The notes below the pieces were generated by a model, which was given only the letters and a program-made list of their open reading frames with translations, ran no database searches and was not told where the DNA came from. Shown here one piece after another: positions 1 through 9,702 of a DNA stretch of 64,000 nucleotides (position 1 is the first letter of the stretch; each line of letters starts with the position of its first letter). The stretch comes from Ampelomyces quisqualis (taxonomy: Eukaryota > Ascomycota > Dothideomycetes > Pleosporales > Phaeosphaeriaceae). The stretch is from contig JAGTXZ010000010.1 in the NCBI GenBank assembly GCA_018398575.1, positions 2,542,001 through 2,606,000 of the forward strand, read 5' to 3'. The translations under genes were made by a program, and so were the position numbers.

Positions 1-144
1 ATGCAGCATGTGCTCTACGACCTTCATCACTCCCCTGCTACAGCTAGCCATCTCTCTTGTTTTCAATCAATTTCGCCATGCACACCGCGCCATGAACCAA
101 ACAGCCTCACAAATCCCCCAAACACCCAAACACCCCTCCCACGC

Positions 145-489
145 CTATTTCTTGCTCGTAAAGTCCGTCTCCAGCGCCGACGACCCATTCTCCCCGCTCC
201 GTCCACACGTGCACGAATCTACCCCTTCTCGTCAGCCCACCATGCACAGAGGACCCAGTGAATCGTCCATGTGCTTACCCTCAGCCCGCTTTCCGCACGC
301 ACACGTGCTAGCAGGCAATTTGTTCTCGCTCACGGCCTTGTCGCAAGCTACTCGACGCGTCAGTATGTTAGTCGTCTGGTGTGGATGTGCGGGAGACGTA
401 CTGCATTGAAGAGCAGGTTGCTTTCCGCACGAGCAGGTTGCTTCTTTGGCGCAGAGGCATTCGCCGTTGTTGCGCGCGCAGCAAGTCAT
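145..489 (-). CDS. Cys-rich metallothionein-like protein, 3 exons
   Basis: Splicing 489-402, 347-279 and 218-145 joins three exons in frame into 76 residues. The introns are 54 and 60 bp, with GTACGT and GTAAGC donors and TAG acceptors. The product has 12 cysteines in CC, C-x-C and C-G-K patterns (residues 3, 4, 11, 13, 19, 21, 29, 31, 45, 47, 55, 57), with repeats such as CSCGKQPA and CACGKRAE, and a Cys-free tail ending TDFTSKK. This is the layout of the short fungal Cys-rich family (DUF7871-like) thought to bind copper or other soft metals in the cytosol. The unspliced frame runs through intron 1 and loses the Cys spacing, which supports the spliced model. Metal binding is inferred from family and cysteine content. 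I saw no clear metal-response element upstream. Confidence 0.8.
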
Positions 490-983
490 GATGGCTGGTG
501 TGGTGGGTTGTGACGTCGAGTTGCGGATGGTTGGGAGTTGATGGTGAGTTCGTTGAGAAATTATGGTATCGCAGTGCTTGCTGTAGTGATGGGCAAGTAA
601 AACAAATCACTTCCTGCGCACCTTCTTTATACACTTTGGTTGCTTCTCGAGCTACGTAGTCCTTTCCTGAGTAAGCAATCATTGAGTGCGGATCTGGCCA
701 ATCACAGCGCACGTGATTACGCCGTGAGGGAAGATGGTGACACCGAGTACCACTTTTGTTGGTCAGAGCAGTTGGAGGTGCTGTGATTTGCTGGAGATGG
801 TTTAGATTGGTGAGGTTTATCTGATTGTTGTTGTAGTGGTAGTAAGGTGGGATGTTGCGAGGTTACTTGGGGATCGGACGAAACATCACTAGGACTGTTC
901 CTTGATGACTATACCATCAGCTTCCCCAGCAATTCCTGCAAACTTATGATTCGGTCCTTCAGCGCTTCATCTGCTTCAACACC
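490..983. other. intergenic, no gene seen
   Basis: This stretch lies upstream of the Cys-rich gene and beyond the 3' end of the smgGDS-type gene. Short open frames here lack protein-like composition and splice logic. It probably holds the Cys-rich gene's promoter and the neighbour's 3' UTR. Confidence 0.5.
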
Positions 984-3030
984 CTACACAAAGTCAGCAC
1001 AACCACGACTCTCAAACTCGTTACCACTAACCCAGTGGTTCTGCAGCGCCTGCAGCAACACAATCGCGTTCTGATAGTCCCTCCCAGCCGCCTGGCCCTG
1101 CTGCTCTACGCCGCCATCCTTTCCCTCTGCAAAATCCTTGATAGCATCCAGAAATCCTTCCTCTTCCTTGAACTCCTCGATGACCTTCGCCGCGCCCTCA
1201 GCACTCTGTGCCATGAGTCCAAGTCCTAGTAGCCCTTCCGACCTGGCATCGGCATAGAAACGCTGGCTGACGAGTCTAGCTAGCGGTCTCGCAACACGTG
1301 GACATTGGAACATGCGGAGTCTGACAGCGTCAACGTCTAAATCGCCACCCGCACTCATACGACCTAGGGATCTCAGTATTGCCACGATCATCCGGCCTGT
1401 TTCTACTATCATATTCTTCATCGCCGTGCTAGAAAGCGGTTTCGAGGGTAGTAGAGACTGCGTGACGAGATCACCCAAGCACGTCGGCCCATTCGACACA
1501 GATCTCAACGGCAGTTCGCCTGGCTCGCCTCTCCTTTCCCCAACCCTGTACAGGACGACTCTTTCGATGTTCTTCATATTGTTCGTAACCAATTTACACA
1601 GCAGCGCAGCAATCTCGCCGCGAACAGCAGGATCATCGCTACCTGCGACAGTAAAGTTGTGACATGCTTCTATGATTCGCGCATCGCCAAGCTCGGTACG
1701 ATTGGCTTCGGGAAAGGCAAGATGGCGGAGGAAACCCAGGGCTGCGTAGAGGAGCGCCGAGTGCTTGTCGAAGAAGAGAATGTCGCGGAGGGGAAGGTGG
1801 AGTTGCATGATGCTGACCATGTCGATGCACACTTGGTCAGACATGGCTAGGTTTCCCAGCATCACGCAGGCACATACCGCAGACGGAGATTTGTCGGTTG
1901 GATACCCGAGTTTTGCTCGGACGCGTTCGATGACAGGACTTCGTACATTGAAGTTCTGGGCAAAGGCATCGGTCGATGAGAGCGAGGAGATGGAGTTGAT
2001 GAGTTGTGAGAGTAGGAGTACGGTGGTTTCTTCTGAAGATGTTTGCTCATCAGCCTTTGTAATGGCGAGCTCTTGAAAGACAGCCTCCAATTCCGAGTCG
2101 CTTAGGCGTGCTTCCAGATCGAGCATGAGAACCACTAGGTCATCGACGAACTTTGGCGTAGCAACCTTCTGTTGGAATTCTGGATCCTGAATATAGTGAA
2201 CTAGTATGGCAATGTATTCGTGGTAATGGTCTTCGTCGTACTGCAGGGCGACTTTCAATAAACATGCAAATGTCTCCAGTGAGTAATCGTCCGTTAACTG
2301 CTCTGCGGTAAGCTTCCCCGTAGTCCATGTCAGTAGGTCGACAGCATAGTCGAGAGCTTCTTCTGGCACTGCTTGCAGGAAGAGTTCCCGAGATATGGTA
2401 GAGTCCATCCGTAGAGCTGCCGCTGCTGCTTTTGCAGGGTCTGTCTGTATGAGTGGACGGACGAGGATACAAAACGCTACGCAACATACCAAAGTCATTG
2501 CAAAGATTGAAAAGCACTACCAAGGCAATGGTTGATAACTCGACGTCTGTTATCAGAGAAACCAGTTTCTGTAGGTCTCTGACAACGACTTCGCGATTGA
2601 AATCTTTTTAGTACGTTAGTCGACCAAGCTCGAAAATGTGACGCACTACCGGTACCATTGTCGGCGACGCAGTTCCCCACGACGCGAAGGTACTGTTTTC
2701 GCAGAGGTCTGGGTGTATCGCTCGAGTCTAGGTCCTTCAGGGCTGTTGCTAAGATACCCGTATTTCGAAACGGCGTTTGCCATCCTTCTGTACCGGCATT
2801 AGGTGCCGCCAAGTAAGATGCTGCATCTGTACAATCTTACTGTGCTGTCCCACTGCTGTACCAAAACGTTGATAGATGCGTTCCAAGACCTCAATGTCGG
2901 CGTCTTTTCGCAATGTTCCTAGCTCTTCCTGTATCGCGTGAAGGACTGCGTCTTGACTTGAAGGCTCTTGCTCAAGCAAATCTTCTACCTGCCGAATGAG
3001 TTTGTCTTCCTTGCCAAGTTGTGCAGACAT
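984..3030 (-). CDS. smgGDS/RAP1GDS1-like armadillo protein
   Basis: Four exons (3030-2841, 2787-2656, 2603-2490, 2440-984) join in frame into 630 residues. The introns are 49-53 bp and all phase 1. The protein is almost wholly helical with armadillo-like repeats. It has the fungal smgGDS signature near the C-terminus (FQCPRVARPLARLVSQRFY, then SEGLLGLGLMAQS) and a late NAIVLLQAL helix. smgGDS proteins chaperone, or act as atypical exchange factors for, prenylated Ras/Rho-family GTPases; here that role is inferred from family likeness. The start codon (MSAQLGKEDK) is the first ATG of exon 1 and is followed by a helical region. The gene is divergent from DPM3, separated by about 410 bp. Confidence 0.82.
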
Positions 3031-3442
3031 TCTCGCTGAAGTGGAAAATGGTGGCCTGGAAATGGACCCTCACTGCTCAAGGCTCCATTATGTTGACGCC
3101 TCCAACTCCAACAGGATAGTGATGATGACTTGGAGGTCTTTGAGTGTTGTGCGTTTAGCACTGCGACGTGATGGCAGATGATCGGTGGACTCTTGACTGT
3201 ACCCTCGTGTTGTCTGCTACACTTTCGCAATTGTATCTTGAGTTCAGTTTGTCATGTGAGCGCATTGAAGTTGGTGTTCCGCATCGGCCCACCACCGGCT
3301 ACCGGTACCCTTACCCAAACCGGCCAACTACACCTCCCCCACAGCCCAGGAGATCCTCTTGGCGCGACTTTTGCGATCTGGCAAGCACATGACCAACGAC
3401 CACGACTCCCGGCCGCACGCTTCCGCACTACAACCCGCAAAT
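3031..3442. promoter_or_regulatory. divergent promoter region
   Basis: These 412 bp separate the starts of the smgGDS-type gene (-) and DPM3 (+), so they must hold both promoters. Pyrimidine- and CCA-rich tracts occur at 3290-3360. I recognise no specific operator, and frames here look non-coding. Confidence 0.45.
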
Positions 3443-3832
3443 ATGACGCGTGCCCAGCAAACTATCAGCATTGCGATGCTCTTGACCTCCGTACGCGTGC
3501 AGCCCACTCGATGAATGCGGTGATAGGACTGACATGTGTGTAGTTATACCTGGCGGTATTCATGGAGGTCGTGGCATTCCCCGAGAAGATCCAAAAAGAG
3601 GTCGTACCATACGTGGGTTATTTCAAGAACATGAAGATGGGCACCGCGGCTAACAATGCAACAGGTTCCCTTCTGGGCCCTTATCTCCTTCGGCGCATAC
3701 CTGCTTTTCAAGCTCGGCTGGGGCGTCTTCACGTTCAATGATGTACCCGATGCGTATGCAGAGTTGCAGGGACAAATACTGGAAGCGAGGAAAGATCTCA
3801 AGGCCAGGGGTGTCGATGTCGGCGAGGACTAG
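3443..3832 (+). CDS. DPM3: dolichol-phosphate mannosyltransferase subunit 3
   Basis: Three exons (3443-3490, 3544-3612, 3665-3832) give 94 residues, with phase-0 introns of about 53 and 52 bp. The protein has two membrane helices (roughly residues 8-26 and 41-60). Its conserved C-terminal motif, GWGVFTFNDVPDAYAEL, is followed by an amphipathic QILEARKDLKARGV helix. DPM3 anchors the catalytic subunit DPM1 in the ER membrane for dolichol-phosphate-mannose synthesis, the mannose donor for N-glycans, O-mannosylation and GPI anchors. The length matches the family. The second donor could be GTGGGT at 3613 or GTACCA slightly upstream; I chose GTGGGT as more canonical, and the choice changes only three codons. 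Confidence 0.85.
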
Positions 3833-3985
3833 ACGTGGAAGGAAAGGAGTCGCACGCGCTGGGGGCAAGCTCGGCGATCATGGCGTTGTTGGCACACGAT
3901 CTTTGGACCGGTCTAATCATAATCGATGGCTTCAATCGCACGCTACATGTATCGGTGTGCGAAAACACTGCTGTCCTCTCAACAG
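3833..3985. terminator. convergent 3' region
   Basis: DPM3 (+) and the OXLD1-type gene (-) end only about 150 bp apart, tail to tail. The segment must contain both 3' ends, and transcripts may overlap. No clear polyadenylation signal was identified. Confidence 0.35.
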
Positions 3986-4791
3986 CTATGCCGTAGCCTG
4001 CGCCACCCTTTGCTGCTTCTTCAGCTTCTTCTCCGTCCTCATGAACTCCCTAATGCCAACGGGTATATCGTCAAACAAGCTACTTGAGTCCTCCCCATCA
4101 TCGATGCTCCAATGCGACTCACTCCCACCCCCATCATCGTCCATGCTGGTAGCAGCATGAGTTGGGACAAGACTACCGGCTACCATCTGCCCGCTTCCGA
4201 CGCCCTCTTCTCTTTGCGCTTGCATAGCTCTTCGAGCTTGTGCACTCTTGGTTGCCCACTCTTCCATGTCGTCTCTGAACATGTCCCAAACGCAATTTAC
4301 ACAGCCAGACATGCAACAGTTGTCCGGCTCTGTAGGCTTCGGAGGTACGGTGACTCCTGCGATTACTTTCGAGGCTGCTTCCATCTCCTTCCTTCGCTCT
4401 GCAGGGCCAGCAAGTTTGGAGCCGAACACTATGCGTGCCTTTTCCAAGGTGAGTTCTTTTTGGGTCTTGGGTAAGGGTTCGGGCTGTGGTCTTTCGGGTG
4501 GATTTTCAGTGAGGGGTTGGACCTCCGCCCGTGGCTTCTTGAGTATCTCTTCTCGTAGTGAGTGTTGGCCTGGACGATTAGGTGACGAGAGTGTGTACCT
4601 GCATAGAAACCAGTAATGGGTCTAGCTTGCCCACCCGCTGGTGCTATGTAGCCCTTGTATCGGCGCTGTGACCGGTCGCTGTTTTGTAGCCCCAGATTTT
4701 CAGATGCGGATGAGCTCGATGTTCTTGGAAGCGCACGAAAGCATGATGCGCAGTGGTGACGCATGGCTAGCTGTCGCAATGATTGTACCAT
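3986..4791 (-). CDS. oxidoreductase-like (OXLD1-type) protein
   Basis: Two exons (4791-4599 and 4548-3986) join in frame into about 251 residues. The intron begins GTACAC, and the acceptor has an in-frame AAG/GAG alternative 3 bp apart. The hallmark is the Pfam 'Oxidored-like' motif at residues 133-162: PPKPTEPDNCCMSGC, then VNCVWDMFRDDMEEW, with Cys 142, 143, 147 and 150. The N-terminus is rich in Arg and Ser and acid-poor, consistent with a mitochondrial presequence. The C-terminal third is acidic (SMDDDGGGSE) and ends in a Lys/Gln-rich helix. The human relative OXLD1 is mitochondrial, and no reaction is established for the family. A start at 4764 (MRHHCAS) is also possible. Confidence 0.78.
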
Positions 4792-5020
4792 GCTGGAATT
4801 TTTGGAGGTGGCAAGGCGACTGTCTGATCAGAGCTGTTATAATAGTATCATAATTTGAGACAGGTGTCGAGGTCTCGCGATCAGTCATCTATAACGTCAT
4901 TTGCGGCCTCGGCACGAGTGGAAACGGCCCACAACACGTGCCGGCGCGTCGACCACAACACGCGATCACGTCGCTTTCGCATTGGGACCATCATACGCCA
5001 TAACTGGATTACTCACCAAC
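4792..5020. promoter_or_regulatory. short divergent promoter
   Basis: About 230 bp separate the starts of the OXLD1-type gene (-) and the coiled-coil gene (+). An upstream in-frame ATG at 4901 exists, but the residues it would add look like leader, so I placed the start at 5021. Confidence 0.4.
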
Positions 5021-6676
5021 ATGGACGAGCCCGCGCGCAAACGAAGAAAGACAAGTTCGCCCGCAGAAAGACGGTCAAGTCCACTCAAAAAACCCGCACG
5101 GAGACCATCGTTCGCCTCGCCCACGAAAGCCAGCCTTGCACGCAATTACCCAGATCTTCTGCCCTCTCGGCTCTCCACGGCAGGCTCACCTTCGCGACCC
5201 AGCAGCCGCGGGGACCTATTAGCTCGAGGGAGACAGGCGCGCGCTTTCGTGCTCGGCGAAAGCGATTTGCAGAGCGCGTTAGATGAGGAGGCGACCAGAG
5301 AGCGTGCCACCCAGGACGACACTTTTCCGACAAAGAAGACGCCTCCTCGCGCCCGAAACGCACCAAGGGCCAGGACTGCGCCGGGTGCGCCAGACGCAGT
5401 GGATGAAGAAGAGCCGGATCGACCCACCACTCCATCGCAACGTGGATTGGAGGACCTGGATGGACCGAGACGTGGTATCTTGTTTTCCTCTCCAAGCAAA
5501 CGCCCGCCGCGTGCGAAAGGTCCTGTGAAGCAGTCACTATTGCGACCCAAAGCGTCACCGGTACAGGAAGCGTCCTCCACTCAACACACCGAGGACGGCC
5601 CGGAAGGTGAAGATACCCAACAGAGGGCCGAAAAGAAGCAGGCTCCAGATCTGGAAATCGAGAGGAGAAAGCAGGAAAAAGCCAGGCTTCAGCGTGAAGT
5701 GGCTGAGCTCGAGGCTCAGGTCTCGCGATGTATTGAAGAGATCGTCGAAGAGCAACAGAGGACTCCAGGCGAAGCATTGCGATCAACTTCGCGGACTGAC
5801 TTGCAAAAGTTTATTACTACAGTCAGCGGCCTGGACAGTGACATCGATGTCGCAACGCCAATTTCAATCTTACTTGGCTCTTTCTTGCCTTTCTCCGCTG
5901 TCGCCATAACCCAACCACGCAGCAAGGCCCCAGGGAAGCATATTCTGTCACACAGACCCGTCGAGCTTGTGAATCCTCTACCGTACCTCGAGATGTTTAC
6001 CTCCCTCAAGTTCTCCACACAGCTAGCCCTTCCGCGTGGGAAGATCTTGCCATCGTCCAAGCGTGTTCATCAGAAGCACACTATTGATATTGTCAGTCCT
6101 CAAAAACTCTTGACGGCCCAGATCTCTGTCATCATCGACTCGTTGGCCAACGAAGTTCTCGACATGCACGTCCTTCAACTATCGCCCTGGGCAGAGCGTG
6201 AGCTTGGGACCCACCTGCGCCAGTGCGCGCAAGAGAAGGATCTCAGTCATGCGTGCTGGGCTATTGAATCATACTGGAACATTGTTCAAAAGCGCGCCCA
6301 ACACTGGAATCGTTGCGAAACAACATTCGGCCATCTCTCGCCCGGACGAATGGGTGAAGATAGAGAGAACATGCGTTTGTACGCCAAGGCCAACGCAAAG
6401 ATGTCGCGAAAAGATTTGAGTCGGCATATGGGTCGCGACAGCCTGATTCTGCAGGATAGGCACGTACTGTTGAAGCTTAACTGGCGCATTGGGTTTGACT
6501 GGACGGGAGAAGCAGAGTCACAAGTCGCCGTCGAGCCTGCCTTTCCAAGTGTCTGGATGGAGGCCGACACTACGAAGACGTTTGGCAAAGTACCAGAGAC
6601 ATTTGCGTCTCTGCTGCATAGTAGAGGCGCCTTCGAGGCGACAAGAGTAATGGTCGCGCTATTGTTTTCTCAGTAG
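5021..6676 (+). CDS. nuclear coiled-coil protein, kinetochore-like?
   Basis: Single exon, 551 residues from the ATG at 5021, which begins MDEPARKRRKTSSP, a strong basic nuclear-localisation start. The first 210 residues are basic, Ser/Pro-rich and probably disordered (SSPLKKPARRPSFASPTK). A coiled coil follows (ERRKQEKARLQREVAELE and on). The C-terminal 280 residues form a folded domain with motifs HRPVELVNPLPYLEMF, KHTIDIVSPQKLLTAQIS and FGKVPETFASLLHSRG. This order, disordered tail then coiled coil then globular domain, resembles inner-kinetochore COMA subunits (CENP-O/P type with RWD domains). I cannot confirm that from sequence alone and leave the function open. A 233-aa antisense frame over 5085-5786 is a shadow of this gene. 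Confidence 0.75.
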   Translation: MDEPARKRRKTSSPAERRSSPLKKPARRPSFASPTKASLARNYPDLLPSRLSTAGSPSRPSSRGDLLARGRQARAFVLGESDLQSALDEEATRERATQDDTFPTKKTPPRARNAPRARTAPGAPDAVDEEEPDRPTTPSQRGLEDLDGPRRGILFSSPSKRPPRAKGPVKQSLLRPKASPVQEASSTQHTEDGPEGEDTQQRAEKKQAPDLEIERRKQEKARLQREVAELEAQVSRCIEEIVEEQQRTPGEALRSTSRTDLQKFITTVSGLDSDIDVATPISILLGSFLPFSAVAITQPRSKAPGKHILSHRPVELVNPLPYLEMFTSLKFSTQLALPRGKILPSSKRVHQKHTIDIVSPQKLLTAQISVIIDSLANEVLDMHVLQLSPWAERELGTHLRQCAQEKDLSHACWAIESYWNIVQKRAQHWNRCETTFGHLSPGRMGEDRENMRLYAKANAKMSRKDLSRHMGRDSLILQDRHVLLKLNWRIGFDWTGEAESQVAVEPAFPSVWMEADTTKTFGKVPETFASLLHSRGAFEATRVMVALLFSQ

Positions 6677-7099
6677 TCGCGTGCGCGGCTGTGTTACTTG
6701 GGCCAGTACGGCACGTTTTCTTCGTCTTTGCGAGCGCCCGTCATGTTCTTCTGCACCTCGAGGCTGTGCTGGTGGGGACTAGCGTGGAGCCTCCATCTCA
6801 CCATCTTCAACTGTTTAACACACCTTTGATTCCATCCAATTGAGTTGCATCATGAATTTGTTGCCACACGGCAGTGACCATACATACATTTGTATGATCG
6901 GACTCGATCACTTATAGGCCGATCTGGGCACTGTGTTACTTCACCCACAAGCTGGAGCAGCCGTTATGCGCTCGATCGCCAACAGGCTTGGTTTATCCCG
7001 ATGGCGGCACCGAAAAGCTGCAGCACTGGAAGAGGAATCGACTCGTACCGGGAGATGTCGCAACCTTGACTTGCTGGCCGATGTGATGTGGTCATCTAA
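6677..7099. other. intergenic, no gene seen
   Basis: This is the 3' flank of the coiled-coil gene. A plus-strand frame from 6933 overlaps the start of the broken HET gene but lacks protein-like composition. The TAACCTCCAAG just before 7109 could be an intron end of that gene, in which case an upstream exon is missing or unrecognised here. Confidence 0.35.
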
Positions 7100-7689
7100 C
7101 CTCCAAGATGCTTTGGAACGATACAAAACCCAGCATGCCAGAGCTGCACTGCTATACACAAACATCTGGACCACCCGGAGGCGCTTGGTCGCAATGAATG
7201 TCTACGCGAACTCGAGCCGGCTTCTTATGACGCAATCCCCTCGATGCTGACTTGGTACCATTCCGATCACGTTGAAGAGGACGACAGACATCTTGGTATC
7301 GAGATGTTGAGATACCCTGGTGAATGTCCATTCACAAATGAATCATTCGCGCCTTTGATTGTTATGGATGGTCCAACCATATGGCCACAATTGGAGGAGG
7401 TGCCGCTGATTTCTGTCGACACTGGAGCGGATGAAGCTGTTGCATGCGTACGCCGATGGCTGGACCGTTGCATAAAGGGACATGAAAAATGTTTGGACCA
7501 CGTCAGTGATATGCTCCCTGCCAGGCTTCTGCGGATCTAAGGACCAGAGGACGTGAGACTTCACATTACAGTGGACGAGCTAGTGCCTTACGTATGTCTG
7601 AGCCATTGCTAATTTGCTGGGGTGAATACAACATCTTGACATCGAAGCAACAATCTGGACAAATTCTGTTTGAGGAATCTATGGAATGA
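7100..7689 (+). pseudogene. HET-domain gene relic, broken
   Basis: One frame runs from about 7100 to a TAA at 7538. It carries a HET N-terminal layout: NPACQSCTAIHKHLD, then VRRWLDRCIKGHEKC, then LPARLLRI. Past the TAA, the same frame continues with VRLHITVDELVPYVCLSHC. HET proteins normally read LSHCWG at this point. Here an 8-bp insertion (7610-7617, with TGC repeated at both edges) breaks the frame, and skipping it restores WGEYNILTSKQQSG up to a TGA at 7687. HET domains trigger cell death during heterokaryon incompatibility in fungi. This copy has at least two stops and a frameshift, and lacks the rest of the domain, so it is almost surely dead. The start is uncertain. Confidence 0.62.
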
Positions 7690-8365
7690 CCTGCCCTCGA
7701 GCATGAGCTTGAGCATGTAATTCGGAACCAATATCCGTCAAGAAACGCCAGTCGCTCTCAGTAGGGTCTAGTCCAGACATTATCTGCTTGAACTATCGTG
7801 CTCGAATCAGGATAGGCAAGCACATTTGTGGCGTTTCACAGCCCACGGCACCCTTCACATCCGCCGCTGCCCCACAGTCAAGCGAGTATATGATCTGTCC
7901 ATGACCATTTCTGTACAAGAAATCCCAGAGGCCTGGAACTTACCATATCGCTGGGTAAAGGATGCTCAAAGGGAGCAAATAGTTGACCATTCCGTCAAAC
8001 ACAACAGTACTCGGCACGTCCGTCCAATTCCACACACGCAACACACACGTCCTGCAGTGCCATTACGCGAGATACTTCTGGCTTCCCAAGACCCTTGTAC
8101 CCCACAAGATCCCAGGTGTCGCCAGCTCACTTCCTCAGAGCAGGGGCTCGTTTTAGCCTCCACTAGGTAAATTTGAATCAGATGTTCCTAAAGGACAGGA
8201 CGTTGATATTTTCACGGGCTGCCTCTGAGCCAGTAGAAGAAAAGACGAATCGCTCGCTTGTCGAAAGTGTACCATTCCTCCGTGTCTTGGGTGAAGCCAG
8301 TCGGGTCCCAAGACCGCTGGTACGCCCGCGAGTCGTTTGATGTCACTCCTCGACTAACAGTGCGG
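7679..8365 (-). pseudogene. decayed coding remnants, unknown family
   Basis: Three short minus-strand stretches read like protein. At 8365-8212 there is SRAYQRSWDPTGFTQD, then EEWYTFDKRAIRLFYWL. Near 8055-7955 there is RVWNWTDVPSTVVFDG, then a hydrophobic MVNYLLPLSILYPAIW ending at a GTAAGT. At 7780-7679 there is MSGLDPTESDWRFLTDIG, then SELHAQAHARGQVIP and a stop. They lie in order on one strand but in different frames with stops between them, and I found no splice set that joins them cleanly. They may be one degenerate or mis-spliced gene. No family recognised. Confidence 0.28.
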
Positions 8366-8370
8366 TACCT

Positions 8371-9702
8371 GGAACATGTTGTACAGCCTTATCTATCTTG
8401 ACCAACAATATAGTTGGGCTTCCGTGACCATCAGCAAAGTACATATTCGCGTCCGTATACCGCGTCGTTGTGCCGGTCGTTCAACATCAGCATCGTAACC
8501 GGTAGCAACCCAGGCCTGCCGAAATCTGTGAGTGAGCCGCTTTCAAGCCCGAGTAGAAACCACACTCCATGCACAAACTGTCTGGGAGCTGCATGCGCAA
8601 CCCTCTCAACCATGGGAACATGGCCATCAGGCGTGCATTTGGCTCTCGCGTGGCTTGTGCCGCCGCCACATAATCCACCACAACACCGCCATGCCTCGTC
8701 CCGGCCATGGTGCCCGTGGAGCCAAGGTAACTCCACACCTCCCACAATCATCCCTACACCATCGTCCCAATAAAAAGGCAACTAACTTCACCATTCTCGT
8801 CATCCCTCCCGCGCCCCCCCCCCCCCCAACAATCCCTCGCAGTACTTCCTTCCCGCGCGCACAAAGTCCCACACACCTACACATCTCCCCGATCCCATCC
8901 CATCCCCTGCCGTTCTTTTGACAGAGTGCCATCCCCCCCCTTAGATAAGCATAACCCCCCACATTAGGGAAACACCGCGCCTCCCTACCCTCGGTGCGAA
9001 AAAAAACAACAACTTCATCGTTGGAAGCGCAGTGGTGGCGCATGCAGTGGATGCTCAGACACGGGTGTGAGTATTACACAGCAGTGGTGAAGGGAACTAG
9101 GAATAGTGAGGGAGAAGAGTTGGAAAGGAGGGAGATTAGTAGGAAAGTAGAGATAAGGAGGAGGATTTTTAGGGAAGTAGAGACAAGGAGGAAGATCAGT
9201 AGGGAAGTAGAGACAAAGGAGTCTAGAAGAGGAGTGTTAGGATAGGAGGGGTGAAGTAGACAAAGGTGTAAAGGGGAAAATGAAAAGGGTAAAATGTAGA
9301 ATTTACGCTTCAAGTGTTTTCGCGCTCAGGGGTCTATGGCGCCTATTGGAATCAGTGTCGGTGGCGTCCAGTTGCAAGTTTAATTGTGATCAATGTGTGC
9401 TACACTTCATATGCACTTCACACTGTCTATATACTTTCGAGCTCGTGGCTCTCCAGATCCGGCTAAAGTGGATTTGGGCTACGCCTTGATGATCCTGTCA
9501 CATTCTGCTTGATCAACAAACAAGAACCCCTGTTTGCGCCCGGATAGATGTTAAAAATTCCCATGAGCGATTGCAGCTGCTACTCTGTAAGCGCTGTTGA
9601 CCAGATAACCTCCTGGTGTCCTGCACCCATATCAACGCCAATATGATGCAATTATAGGAATATGAGATGGGATAAGTTTGTAACGATTTGAGAAAGGGCT
9701 GG
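8371..9702. other. intergenic with low-complexity tracts
   Basis: No supportable gene. The region holds a C14 homopolymer (8814-8827), further C-runs near 8931 and 8955, and a purine-rich stretch with a 30-bp tandem repeat (listed separately). Long overlapping frames on both strands here reflect skewed composition. Confidence 0.5.
9132..9221. repeat. 30-bp tandem repeat, 3 copies
   Basis: The core AGGGAAGTAGAGACAAGGAG (first copy AGGAAAGTAGAGATAAGGAG) recurs at 9141, 9171 and 9201, an exact 30-bp period. The copies differ at a few positions. The tract is almost pure purine on the plus strand. Confidence 0.85.

Noticed and set aside
5085..5786. 233-codon minus-strand open frame
   Set aside because: Lies antisense to the well-supported coiled-coil gene and has no domain; a shadow of its codon usage.
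8691..8730. Possible small gene starting MPRPGHGARGAK before a GTAACT
   Set aside because: No convincing second exon or family; downstream sequence is low-complexity C-rich.
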